A stretch of 64,000 nt of DNA from the NCBI GenBank assembly GCA_963695155.1, contig CAVOGD010000002.1, positions 86,354-150,353 on the forward strand, written 5' to 3'. Shown here piece by piece: positions 45,215 through 52,023 of the stretch. Made by a program: the position numbers and the translations under genes. Position 1 is the stretch's first letter, and each line of letters starts with the position of its first letter. The notes under the pieces were generated by a model. That model was not told the origin of the DNA and did not search any database. It saw nothing but the letters and a program-made list of their open reading frames with translations. The stretch comes from SG8-30 sp963695155 (GTDB lineage Bacteria > Pseudomonadota > Gammaproteobacteria > Steroidobacterales > Steroidobacteraceae).

Positions 45215-45769
45215 ATGGGTTATCGCGCGATCTTGTTCTGCACAATCCTGACCCTCACAGGTTGTGCGACTGCTATTCAACCGGATCCGGTATACCGGGA
45301 GACAGAGATTCGCCAGGCCCGACCTCGACTTGCGAGTGAGCAATTCGACCCGCAGGAATCAAACCCGTCGTTGCGGAGCGCATTTTCCGCTGCTGATCAA
45401 AAAGCGGAGCGAGCGGTGGGAAATGTACCGCGAGACTCGAAGTTTATCTTTCATTTTTGGAAGGTGAAGAAGCGAATTCTAAGCAAGGACTATGGAATCT
45501 CTTGGAGAACGCCTGCTGAAATTAATCCGCACATCCAATATGCATCTTACGGGCAGCCAGAAGTTACGGATTTGGAGAAACAGTCACTTCGTGAGGAGAT
45601 CGCGAAACGTCTGGCGCCAGCGGAAACTGTCCATGGCTTCGGTCGAGAATTCGAAGGCATCGCTTGGGTTTCAACACACAACGCCAATACAGACGCAAAC
45701 AAGCTCTATCGGTTCACTGGTCACGATCAAACCTGGACTTTTTTGGATGCGAGTGTGATTCAAAGATGA
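45215..45769 (+). CDS. lipoprotein, cassette 2
   Basis: A 184-residue putative lipoprotein (lipobox LTGC in LFCTILTLTGCATA). The mature part has an extended N-terminal polar region and a C-terminal part that ends in HDQTWTFLDASVIQR. No family is recognised. Its base composition is low in GC for the region. It lies between attC-1 and attC-2 and has its own complete reading frame, so it is a normal single-gene cassette. Confidence 0.7.
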   Translation: MGYRAILFCTILTLTGCATAIQPDPVYRETEIRQARPRLASEQFDPQESNPSLRSAFSAADQKAERAVGNVPRDSKFIFHFWKVKKRILSKDYGISWRTPAEINPHIQYASYGQPEVTDLEKQSLREEIAKRLAPAETVHGFGREFEGIAWVSTHNANTDANKLYRFTGHDQTWTFLDASVIQR

Positions 45770-45778
45770 CGTGTTGCC

Positions 45779-45866
45779 GCCTAACAATGCGCTGGAGCGG
45801 ACGCGTGACCCGTAATGTTCGAACACAACACAGCGGCGCCCGCGCCGCTCAGCGCGGACGTTAGGC
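45779..45866 (+). other. attC-2
   Basis: R'' GCCTAAC, L'' CAATGCGCTGGAGCGG, L' CCGCTCAGCGCGGAC, R' GTTAGGC. 88 bp. Classic layout. Confidence 0.88.
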
Positions 45867-45878
45867 GGCATTGGAACG

Positions 45879-46316
45879 ATGGCCACGGGTTTTGGGCGAA
45901 GCGGAGAGGCACTCGGCAAAGCGATGTTGCATCTTTTCTTGAGCCGGGAGTTCGACGACCAGCTAAGCGTCCTACTAATCCGTTCTGCGTCATCGCTAGC
46001 ATGGAACATCGTAGCGTCAGGTGCGCTCCTATCGTTCATTGTTCTTTTCTCGCCGAAAGGGCTGCTGGCTGTGCCTGATGATTCAGTAATCGAGAGCATA
46101 CTGATCACTTACGCGGTTCTCGGTTGCTTGTGGAACACATTCGCGGCATTAGCGCATTCAGCGTCGTCCGGCGCCTATGGTCGTGGCTTCCTGCTATTCG
46201 TCATTTGGCCGCTCGCGTTTGCATACAATTGGCGCGAAGTAATTCGAAGTCAGAAAGGCCGCCCTCGCTTCGATGACGATGGTATCGATAGAAAAGGCGA
46301 GGATGCTGAAAGGTGA
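45879..46316 (+). CDS. small membrane protein, cassette 3
   Basis: A 145-residue protein with three hydrophobic segments (AWNIVASGALLSFIVLF, SILITYAVLGCLWNTFAALAH, GFLLFVIWPLAFAYNW) and a charged C-terminal tail (GRPRFDDDGIDRKGEDAER). No family name applies. It is bounded by attC-2 and attC-3. Start ATG 45879 is 12 bp after attC-2; no ribosome binding site is obvious. Confidence 0.7.
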   Translation: MATGFGRSGEALGKAMLHLFLSREFDDQLSVLLIRSASSLAWNIVASGALLSFIVLFSPKGLLAVPDDSVIESILITYAVLGCLWNTFAALAHSASSGAYGRGFLLFVIWPLAFAYNWREVIRSQKGRPRFDDDGIDRKGEDAER

Positions 46317-46350
46317 TCGAACGTCGTAGCATCACGCTCAACGCGTTGCC

Positions 46351-46459
46351 GCCTAACCATGGCATCGAGCTGACAGGCCAAAAGCGTCATGCCCTTTGCA
46401 AGAGCCAAGAGCAAAGGGCACGCCGCTTTTGCCCCGCAGCTCATGCCAGACGTTAGCCG
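46351..46459 (+). other. attC-3
   Basis: R'' GCCTAAC, long stem GGCATCGAGCTGACAGGC and its complement CCCCGCAGCTCATGCC, R' GTTAGCC (third base off the consensus). 109 bp. Confidence 0.85.
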
Positions 46460-46480
46460 TCACAGGAGTGGTCCCGCCGC

Positions 46481-46780
46481 ATGAAGCACCTCTACACGAT
46501 AGGCCTGCTCACGTTTGCCGCATGTCTGCTCGTTGGCGGGTGCGACGACGGGCACCTAAAGGGTCCGTCATCCCATCGAGCGACGGCCAAACGTACCTGG
46601 CAGTGATCGATGACAACGGCGGTCAATGTGGTCCTTTGCTAGTTGACGGAAGCCATGGACGCACAAGATTGGCGAGCCTGGACCAATTGCTCGGGCGTTC
46701 ATCGGATCGAGTGTGGTGCGTGGCTGTATTTTGACATCCCGCAGGGCGTCATCTTTGAGTTTGATTACTGGGGCCCGTAG
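46481..46780 (+). pseudogene. decayed lipoprotein gene, cassette 4
   Basis: Begins MKHLYTIGLLTFAACLLVGGC (lipoprotein signal), but the frame needs a shift after the lipobox (around 46550) into a frame reading PKGSVIPSSDGQTYLAVIDDNGGQCG, and another near 46650 back to the first frame, which ends IECGAWLYFDIPQGVIFEFDYWGP and a TAG at 46778. All three parts look coding, so two compensating indels have damaged one small gene. No family recognised. Sequencing errors are possible, but two in 300 bp is unlikely. Confidence 0.65.
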
Positions 46781-46784
46781 TGAC

Positions 46785-46875
46785 GGCTAACTATGTGGTC
46801 AAGCGGACAGCGGGGAGAGGCTTCAATGTTGCCTGATGTTTCATCGTGCCGCTGCCGCTTACCACAGCGTTAGGT
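46785..46875 (+). other. attC-4
   Basis: R'' GGCTAAC, stem GTGGTCAAGCGG(A)CAGCGG with CCGCTGCCGCTTACCAC, R' GTTAGGT. 91 bp. Confidence 0.88.
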
Positions 46876-46884
46876 GGCATCAGA

Positions 46885-47223
46885 GTGACGCAATGGACGC
46901 TCGCTGAGTACCGAGACTTCTACGATCGGCCGCGTGCCATGGTGTGCACCGGACGTGAAGGCACTTTCTACTTCTTGTGTCCTTTCGACGAAGCTACGGA
47001 CGAATATGCCGGCCACTACGAGGTGTACCGACTTCCTGCGTTGGCAGAAAGTGAGGTTTGCGCATCGTGGTTCGGCCTCGAGACGCGCGCCTTGGTGCGA
47101 TTGTCAGACATTCCAGTGCAGTCATTTCCGTTCGATTCTCCGAACCGCCGGTTCCTCCATTACGATTCGATTGCACCGGCGCTCTCCCTCAGCGGAGAAC
47201 CCCAACGCCATGACGCCACCTAA
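46885..47223 (+). CDS. hypothetical protein, cassette 5
   Basis: A 112-residue soluble protein starting at a GTG (46885), nine bases after attC-4. The sequence (VTQWTLAEYRDFYDRPRAMVCT ... EYAGHYEVYRLPALAESEV ... ALVRLSDIPVQSFPFDSPNRRFLHYDSI) shows no known motif. It has no signal peptide or membrane segment. The longer frame starting at 46846 reads through attC-4 and is not credible. Confidence 0.65.
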   Translation: MTQWTLAEYRDFYDRPRAMVCTGREGTFYFLCPFDEATDEYAGHYEVYRLPALAESEVCASWFGLETRALVRLSDIPVQSFPFDSPNRRFLHYDSIAPALSLSGEPQRHDAT

Positions 47224-47248
47224 CTATGCGATGCAGCGGTCGTTAGAC
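47218..47248 (+). other. attC-5, truncated to 31 bp
   Basis: R'' ACCTAAC plus TATGCGATGCAGCGGTC runs directly into R' GTTAGAC. The apical stem, L' arm and loop are absent. The left part is the same as in attC-1, -6 and -12, so an internal deletion is likely. Confidence 0.75.
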
Positions 47249-47264
47249 AACCCGGAAAGGCATC

Positions 47265-47293
47265 TTGACGTTTTGACGTCATAACGTCACAAT
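47265..47293 (+). promoter_or_regulatory. predicted promoter and operator of the cassette-6 toxin-antitoxin pair
   Basis: TTGACG (-35), 17-bp spacer, CACAAT (-10, 4/6). The inverted repeat TGACGTCATAACGTCA overlaps the spacer and could be the antitoxin operator. Transcription would start at about 47300, the A of the ATG, so the message may be leaderless. Confidence 0.6.
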
Positions 47294-47299
47294 CACTGC

Positions 47300-47530
47300 A
47301 TGACTCCCCCCAAGCGAGCAACGGTTTACTTTGAGGCCGACGTGCACCGCGCCCTGCGCTTGAGGGCGGCGGCAAATGACCGCTCGGTGTCGGACATGGT
47401 CAACGACGCCGTGAAGGCAGCGCTTGCCGAAGACGTAACGGACCTCGAGGCATTTGAGGAACGGCGCAAGGAGCGAAGCACCCCTTTCGAGAGCTTCGTC
47501 AGGGGTATGAAGCGCCGTGGCCGCCTATAG
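47300..47530 (+). CDS. ribbon-helix-helix antitoxin, cassette 6
   Basis: A 76-residue antitoxin: the N-terminal RHH DNA-binding domain has the basic strand KRATVYFEADVHRALRLRAAA and the helix NDRSVSDMVNDAVKAALA; the charged C-terminus should wrap the toxin. It represses its own promoter together with the toxin in the usual type II manner. It overlaps the RelE-like toxin by 14 bp. No Shine-Dalgarno sequence is present, in line with a leaderless message. Confidence 0.88.
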   Translation: MTPPKRATVYFEADVHRALRLRAAANDRSVSDMVNDAVKAALAEDVTDLEAFEERRKERSTPFESFVRGMKRRGRL

Positions 47531-47780
47531 CATCCTGATCAAGACATCTGCCGGAAGAGAGCTGGAACGGCTGGAGACGAAAGCAGATCGAACACGAATT
47601 GTTGAGCGGATTCAGGCGTTGGCGGACGATCCCAGGCCGCACGGCTGCGAGAAATTAGCTGGGTACTCGGACCGATTCAGGATTCGCCAGGGCAACTACC
47701 GAGTCGTCTATCTCGTTGATGATCTTCGCCGCGAAGTAACGATCTATAGAGTCGGTGATCGCAAGGATGTGTACCGCTAG
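47517..47780 (+). CDS. RelE/ParE-family toxin, cassette 6
   Basis: An 87-residue toxin: the RelE fold is shown by ILIKTSAGRELERLETKADRTRIVERIQAL, the central DDPRPHGCEKLAGYSDRFRIRQGNYRVVYLV and the end VTIYRVGDRKDVYR. RelE-type toxins cut mRNA at the ribosome, ParE types block gyrase; the R-x-R-x-G-x-Y-R-V-V-Y block fits RelE. Its product should be neutralised by the RHH antitoxin just upstream. Confidence 0.9.
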   Translation: MAAYSILIKTSAGRELERLETKADRTRIVERIQALADDPRPHGCEKLAGYSDRFRIRQGNYRVVYLVDDLRREVTIYRVGDRKDVYR

Positions 47781-47783
47781 GTC

Positions 47784-47830
47784 GTCTAACTATGCGATGC
47801 AGCGTCCGGCGCTGGTCGCGAGCGTTCGAC
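47784..47830 (+). other. attC-6, degenerate/truncated
   Basis: R'' GTCTAAC followed by TATGCGATGCAGCG as in attC-1, -5 and -12, but the right half is short, and the best R' is GTTCGAC with a C in the purine position. Probably inactive. 47 bp. Confidence 0.6.
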
Positions 47831-47913
47831 CGCTAGCGAGAGGTGAGGCGAATGGACTCTGGCTCTTCGCCCTCTGGCGCAGGTCCTTTTTTGCTCGAGG
47901 CTCGTGAGCCGAG

Positions 47914-48537
47914 ATGGGGGAATCTTTGAGATACCTCCTCCTTGCCCTCGCCTGGACGGCGTACTGCACGCTGCACAGCGCAATGATCTCGGAGACGGCA
48001 ACCAGCTTCCTGAAGCGTAGGCTGGGCGACTCCTTCCGATTCTACCGGCTGTTCTTTAACTCTATCGCGATGCTCACACTCGTCCCGGTTCTGTGGTACT
48101 CGCACTCCCTTAGGCAAGAGGCGATCTTCCGCTGGGAGGGCGTGTGGCTGGTCCCCCGCTACCTCATCCTCGTCTGCGGCGTCCTGCTCGTGGTCGCTGG
48201 CGGAAGGCACTACAGTCTCGGGCAGTTCGTCGGGATCAGCCAGTTGCGGGCGGCATCCTCCGGGGGGTTGGCGACGGGCGGTGGGATCGATTCGAGTGGC
48301 GTCCTGGGTCTGGTCCGGCATCCCTGGTACACCGCGGTCGTGCTGCTCTTGTGGGCGCGCGACCTGGACATGGCGGCTTTGGTCGGCAACGGTGTGCTCA
48401 CCGTCTACATTGTCGTCGGCACGCTCCTGGAGGAGCGGAAGCTCGTCCACGAGTTCGGTGACGCTTACCGCAGCTATCAAGGGCGGGTCTCCATGTTCGT
48501 CCCACTGCATTGGATTCGGAGGCGGATCGCTCCCTGA
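47914..48537 (+). CDS. isoprenylcysteine carboxyl methyltransferase/NnrU-like membrane protein, cassette 7
   Basis: A 207-residue membrane protein with about five hydrophobic segments. The C-terminal GVLGLVRHPWYTAVVLLLW and YIVVGTLLEERKLVHEFGDAYRSYQGRVSMF motifs are typical of the ICMT/PEMT family of membrane methyltransferases that use SAM. The methyl acceptor is unknown. Start ATG at 47914 (MGESLRYLLLALAW). A cassette gene of moderate GC, bounded by attC-6 and attC-7. Confidence 0.8.
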   Translation: MGESLRYLLLALAWTAYCTLHSAMISETATSFLKRRLGDSFRFYRLFFNSIAMLTLVPVLWYSHSLRQEAIFRWEGVWLVPRYLILVCGVLLVVAGGRHYSLGQFVGISQLRAASSGGLATGGGIDSSGVLGLVRHPWYTAVVLLLWARDLDMAALVGNGVLTVYIVVGTLLEERKLVHEFGDAYRSYQGRVSMFVPLHWIRRRIAP

Positions 48538-48635
48538 GGGGGTTCGGCGGTCGCGAGCGGTGGAATCGCGTTCATTAGCTACCCGCTCTTGCACGAAGCA
48601 AGGTGCACTTGGGTGCGGTAGTGTCCGAGTCCGCG

Positions 48636-48740
48636 ATCGAACAACGCGCTGAACTTGACGAAGCGCGCGCGACCTTGAGGGTCCCCCGGTTGGCTGGCAT
48701 CATCTTGAATGTGCTTCGCAGGTTAGCGCGAGCGTTAGGT
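48636..48740 (+). other. attC-7
   Basis: R'' ATCGAAC followed by AACGCGCTGAACTTGACG; L' CAGGTTAGCGCGAGC; R' GTTAGGT. The R'' has one deviation. 105 bp. Confidence 0.75.
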
Positions 48741-48757
48741 GCCTCAGGGAAGCCCAC

Positions 48758-49153
48758 ATGCCCGACCGTCTCGCCTCATGCAGTTGTGGTCAGCTTACGG
48801 CCCACGTCATCGGTGAACCTGTGCGCGTCTCCATTTGCCACTGCTTGGCCTGTCAACGCCGGACTGGCAGCGTCTTCGGGCAGCAAGCCAGGTTTCGGCG
48901 CGAGAACGTCACGCTCTCTGGCGCCTCGTCCGAGTACGTGCGCGTCGGCGACGAAGGCTCTCGCGTCAAGTTCCACTTCTGTCCGAACTGCGGTTCAACC
49001 GTCTACTACGAGCCTGAGGGAATGGAAGAATACTTGGCAATCCCTGTTGGGGCGTTTGCTGATCCAAGCTTTCCATCGCCGCTCGTCTCTGTTTACGAGT
49101 CGCGAATGCACAGCTGGGTCATTCCTCCTCCCGAGGCCGAGCACATCCCATGA
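48758..49153 (+). CDS. GFA family zinc protein, cassette 8
   Basis: A 131-residue GFA (glutathione-dependent formaldehyde-activating-like) domain protein. Zinc-binding motifs are SCSCGQLT, ICHCLACQRRTG and FCPNCGSTVYYEPEG. The true formaldehyde-activating activity is limited to a few members; most bind zinc and have unknown roles. Start ATG 48758. It lies between attC-7 and attC-8. Confidence 0.92.
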   Translation: MPDRLASCSCGQLTAHVIGEPVRVSICHCLACQRRTGSVFGQQARFRRENVTLSGASSEYVRVGDEGSRVKFHFCPNCGSTVYYEPEGMEEYLAIPVGAFADPSFPSPLVSVYESRMHSWVIPPPEAEHIP

Positions 49154-49163
49154 GCAATCAGGC

Positions 49164-49241
49164 ACCTAACCAGTCGTTCAAGCGGACATGCAATAGGCGG
49201 CTACGCCTTCTATTGCATGCCGCTTAACTCCAGTGTTAGGC
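49164..49241 (+). other. attC-8
   Basis: R'' ACCTAAC, stem AAGCGG(A)CATGCAATAG and CTATTGCATGCCGCTT with an extrahelical A, R' GTTAGGC. 78 bp. Textbook attC. Confidence 0.93.
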
Positions 49242-49295
49242 GTCTTGAGAAATGCCTGAGGTGTGTAGAGTGCAAGTGTCGCCATAAGGGGGGCA

Positions 49296-49648
49296 ATGGC
49301 CATTCGAATACTGAAAATTGTTCTGGTGGTGTTTGTCGGGTTACAGGGGTGGCTATACGTTGCAGGGAATATTGCCAACTGGGATTCCGGACTCAGCGCT
49401 GTGGGATACGTGCTCGGAATGGAGGGGCACGTCACGGTGACGCGGATTCTTTCAACTCAGCAAAGACGTTCGCAATCCTGGGGGCTGGAATGGCGATGGT
49501 GGTCTGGTTCGGCGGGTTTGTCGTGATTGGTGGAGCGCTATTCCAGATGTGGCAAACACAGGTTGGCACTGGTTCATTTGAAGGCGCATTTATCTACGGG
49601 GCGACAAGCGCGCTTGTTCTGCTCTTTGTGAATAGCCCCGACTTGTAA
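49296..49648 (+). pseudogene. DUF2165-like small membrane protein, internally deleted, cassette 9
   Basis: The N-terminal half (MAIRILKIVLVVFVGLQGWLYVAGNIANWDSGLSAVGYVLGMEGH) and the C-terminal half in a different frame (FNSAKTFAILGAGMAMVVWFGGF ... GGALFQMWQTQVGTGSFEGAFIYGATSALVLLFVNSPDL) both match the DUF2165 pattern, but the middle is missing and the frame changes across the join at about 49425-49455. Expected family length is about 160 residues; here only about 117 codons remain. A deletion with frameshift inactivated it. Confidence 0.7.
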
Positions 49649-49702
49649 TGATGTGCTTTGTCCGAGCCAAGGTTCGGCAGTCGCTGAACTCAGGCGTTAG
49701 GC
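49643..49702 (+). other. attC-9, degenerate left end
   Basis: R'' is hard to see (TTGTAAT); stem GTCCGAGCC/GGTTCGGC, then CTGAACTCAGGC and a perfect R' GTTAGGC. 60 bp. Confidence 0.65.
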
Positions 49703-49780
49703 AGCACGAGCATGTTTTCGACTATCTCTTCTGGCCATAATTGAAAAGAAAGCGATCGGTTTTCAAGACAGGCGGCGGTT

Positions 49781-50635
49781 ATGAAACCTCACTTCTGCTT
49801 GATTGCGTCCATATTCCTGGCCAGTTGTGTCGTCATCCCGGTTCCCGTAGAACAGGCTGTTCTTGATGGAAAGCGCTTTACGGATTCTGACTTGGATTTC
49901 GTTCGGTTGGGTACAACAGCGCGACGTGAAGTAATAGGCAACTTGGGGAACCCCACTATATGGCTCTCCGCGCAGCGCATCTTGGTTTACGGGCTGCGTC
50001 GAGTCGAAACAGGCGCGCTTTGGTTCATTGGCGCGGGACTTTCAGGGGCTGGCGGACTGGTAAGAGGTGAGACTAAGGAAGCCGTTTACTTGGTTTTGGA
50101 CGACAAGGACGTCGTAACACATTGGGGCCGCGCACCTGTAAAACGCTGCGAAACCTGGCTGAGCGCAGCAACGGAATGGGCTGGTTCAACAAGAATAGAA
50201 ATCCCACAAGAACATGGCCAGTTTGTTGAAGAAGCACCAACCACAGAACAGAGCCTTATATATTTCTACCGGCCACGGGATTTTCAACATTTCCTGCCAT
50301 TGGTCCCGCCAGCTGAGAAGATGCCGCTAGGTGTAGCGGACCATGCGGACATCAGCCAAGATGGCAAGCTGGTGGGGCAAATTCGTTGGCAAAGTTACGT
50401 GGTAGTCCGAGTGCCGCCAGGGACCCACAGGTTCGTGGTAAATCCAGATACGGACTGCGTTGTAAATGCCGAGATTTATCGCAGCGCAATTATTCAATTG
50501 GATGTCGCGCCTGAAACCATCACTTTCGTAGACCTGGGAATTCAGGCAGGACTTGGAACAGTTGAACCCATACTCGTCAACCGACCGCGTAGTGAGGCGA
50601 TTTCGGTAATTGAGAAGCTTAGAGCGTCTTGGTAA
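49781..50635 (+). CDS. lipoprotein, SmpA-like and DUF2846-like regions, cassette 10
   Basis: A 284-residue putative lipoprotein (lipobox LASC in FLASCVVIPVP). Residues about 35-75 resemble the SmpA/OmlA-type start (DLDFVRLGTTARREVIGNLGNP). The C-terminal part resembles DUF2846 (SLIYFYRPRDF ... GKLVGQIRWQSYVVVRVPPGTHRFVV). It may be an envelope-stability lipoprotein. These resemblances are by eye. A start ATG at 49781 follows the GGCGG-type site. Low GC. Confidence 0.7.
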   Translation: MKPHFCLIASIFLASCVVIPVPVEQAVLDGKRFTDSDLDFVRLGTTARREVIGNLGNPTIWLSAQRILVYGLRRVETGALWFIGAGLSGAGGLVRGETKEAVYLVLDDKDVVTHWGRAPVKRCETWLSAATEWAGSTRIEIPQEHGQFVEEAPTTEQSLIYFYRPRDFQHFLPLVPPAEKMPLGVADHADISQDGKLVGQIRWQSYVVVRVPPGTHRFVVNPDTDCVVNAEIYRSAIIQLDVAPETITFVDLGIQAGLGTVEPILVNRPRSEAISVIEKLRASW

Positions 50636-50659
50636 CCCATGGTGATTCGTGCACGTGCT

Positions 50660-50725
50660 GCCTAACACTCGTTCCACCGGACCGGCGCGAAAGGCGGCGC
50701 AGGCCGGTGAATTCACGCGTTAGGC
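50660..50725 (+). other. attC-10
   Basis: R'' GCCTAAC, stem CACCGG(A)CCGGCGC and GCGCAGGCCGGTG, R' GTTAGGC. 66 bp. Confidence 0.92.
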
Positions 50726-50818
50726 GTCACAGCGCGCGATCATTCCGCGCCGTCAAGAACTCACCTGCTTTCCCTCTCTAGAACTACACTGTGTCCTCAA
50801 CTCTTGAGGAGATGAAGA

Positions 50819-51193
50819 ATGACTCGCTCAGTTCTGGCAGCGATCTTGACAATAACGTCTCTCGGAAGCTACGCCCAAGACTCCGTTGTCACCGACTCCG
50901 ACAAGTACAAGGTCATCTTTGAGAACGAGTGCGTTCGTGTGCTTGATTACAAGGATCAACCTGGGCAGAAGACCCATCAGCACAGCCACCCTGCATTCGT
51001 CCTGTACTCGTTATCTACGTTCAAGAGAACAATACAATTGCCTGATGGCAAAATTCTTCAGCGCCAATTCGAACCCGGCGATGTCATGTGGTCAGACGCC
51101 CAAACACACATTGGCGTCAATAGCGGGGATACGCCAACTCACGTAGTACTGGTCGAGACGAAAAGTGCAATAGGCGCCTGCGCAAGCAGGTGA
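50819..51193 (+). CDS. exported cupin, cassette 11
   Basis: A 124-residue cupin with a signal peptide (SVLAAILTITSLGSYAQ). The cupin core shows QPGQKTHQHSHPAFVLYSLS (metal-binding His cluster) and QRQFEPGDVMWSDAQTHIG. A ligand or enzyme role cannot be assigned. TTGAGGAG precedes the ATG with good spacing. It is followed by only the left part of an attC. Confidence 0.82.
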   Translation: MTRSVLAAILTITSLGSYAQDSVVTDSDKYKVIFENECVRVLDYKDQPGQKTHQHSHPAFVLYSLSTFKRTIQLPDGKILQRQFEPGDVMWSDAQTHIGVNSGDTPTHVVLVETKSAIGACASR

Positions 51194-51194
51194 C

Positions 51195-51240
51195 GCCCAA
51201 CCCCTCGCTCAAGCGGAGCGCGAACGACAGGGCGCGGAGA
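51195..51240 (+). other. attC-11, left half only
   Basis: R'' GCCCAAC with CCCTCGCTCAAGCGGAGCGCG is a normal attC left half, but no L'/R' with GTTRRRY follows before the toxin promoter. Likely a fused or deleted site. Confidence 0.55.
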
Positions 51241-51255
51241 GCGGAATTTTCGCAC

Positions 51256-51284
51256 TTGCATGACTGTATCCAATCGGATACACT
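51256..51284 (+). promoter_or_regulatory. predicted promoter/operator of the cassette-12 toxin-antitoxin pair
   Basis: TTGCAT (-35), 17-bp spacer, TACACT (-10). A perfect inverted repeat GTATCC-AATC-GGATAC (51266-51281) overlaps the spacer and -10 and could be the antitoxin operator. The start codon at 51291 would again be at about +1. Confidence 0.55.
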
Positions 51285-51290
51285 TGGCAT

Positions 51291-51584
51291 GTGTACCAAA
51301 TCCAGCGAACCGAGGTCTTCTCCAAGTGGTTGGCTGGGCTGCGGGACGCAAAGGGTACGGCCCGGGTCCTGGCTCGGCTGGACTCAGTACGACTCGGCAA
51401 CTTGGGTGACAGTAAGAGCCTCGGTGGAGGGCTTCATCAAATGCGGATACTTGCCGTCCCCGGTTATCGCCTCTACTTCGCGCCGCGCGGGAAGATTGTG
51501 ATTGTCTTGCTATGCGGTGGTGAGAAATCATCCCAGCAGAGAGACATAGCGCGTGCCAGGCGCCTGCTCGCGGAATTGGAGTGA
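51291..51584 (+). CDS. RelE/HigB-type addiction toxin, cassette 12
   Basis: A 97-residue toxin of the Gp49/HigB-like family (YQIQRTEVFSKWLAGLRDAKGTARVLARLDSVRLGNLGD and PGYRLYFAPRGKIVIVLLCGGEKSSQQRDIARARRLL). It is expected to be an mRNA interferase. It starts with GTG. In this family the toxin gene comes first; the antitoxin follows at once with a GTGA overlap. No ribosome binding site is visible. Confidence 0.9.
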   Translation: MYQIQRTEVFSKWLAGLRDAKGTARVLARLDSVRLGNLGDSKSLGGGLHQMRILAVPGYRLYFAPRGKIVIVLLCGGEKSSQQRDIARARRLLAELE

Positions 51585-51871
51585 CTACCATGGTCAAGCT
51601 GAAAGAATTTGATCCTAGCGTCTACCTGACCAACGACGAGGTGGTCGCGGAATACCTTACCGCCGCGCTCGAGGATCCCAATCCGGATGTATTCCTTGCC
51701 GCGGTGGGTAACGTCGCAAAGGCGCGTGGCATGAGCAGCATCGCCGAAGACTCGGGTCTCGGTCGCGAGAGCCTCTACAAGGCGCTGACCCCTGGCGCCA
51801 AGCCTCGCTACGACACGGTGCTTAAGGTGTTGCACAGTCTTGGCGTCAAACTCACCGTCTCTGCGGCCTAA
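51581..51871 (+). CDS. addiction module antidote protein, cassette 12
   Basis: A 96-residue antitoxin with a Cro/CI-like HTH near its C-terminus (FLAAVGNVAKARGMSSIAEDSGLGRESLYKALTPGAKPRYDTVLKVLHSLGVKL). This pairing of Gp49-like toxin and HTH antidote is common. The start may be GTG 51581 (overlapping the toxin stop) or ATG 51590; both fit. The operator is probably the palindrome upstream of the toxin. Confidence 0.88.
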   Translation: MTTMVKLKEFDPSVYLTNDEVVAEYLTAALEDPNPDVFLAAVGNVAKARGMSSIAEDSGLGRESLYKALTPGAKPRYDTVLKVLHSLGVKLTVSAA

Positions 51872-51995
51872 CCATGCGATGCAGCGTTCGGCGCTTTTCG
51901 TCACGCCGCATGCAGGAACTACAAGCGGTATCCACAGGTTGCGGTTGGCAACCGGCGCGCCGATTGCCCGCCGCCGCTCAGCGCGAACGTTTTGC
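51866..51995 (+). other. attC-12 (130 bp)
   Basis: R'' GCCTAAC, CATGCGATGCAGCG as in attC-1, CGCCGCTCAGCGCGAAC before R' GTTTTGC, which departs from GTTRRRY. Same length and layout as attC-1, so the R' has decayed. Confidence 0.7.
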
Positions 51996-52023
51996 AAGCA
52001 TTAGAGGAGGTGGCTGAATCCCC

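Noticed and set aside
46396..46734. 112-codon frame in cassette 4 taken as an intact gene
   Set aside because: Its start lies in attC-3, and only its middle matches a coding pattern; the cassette gene uses two frames.
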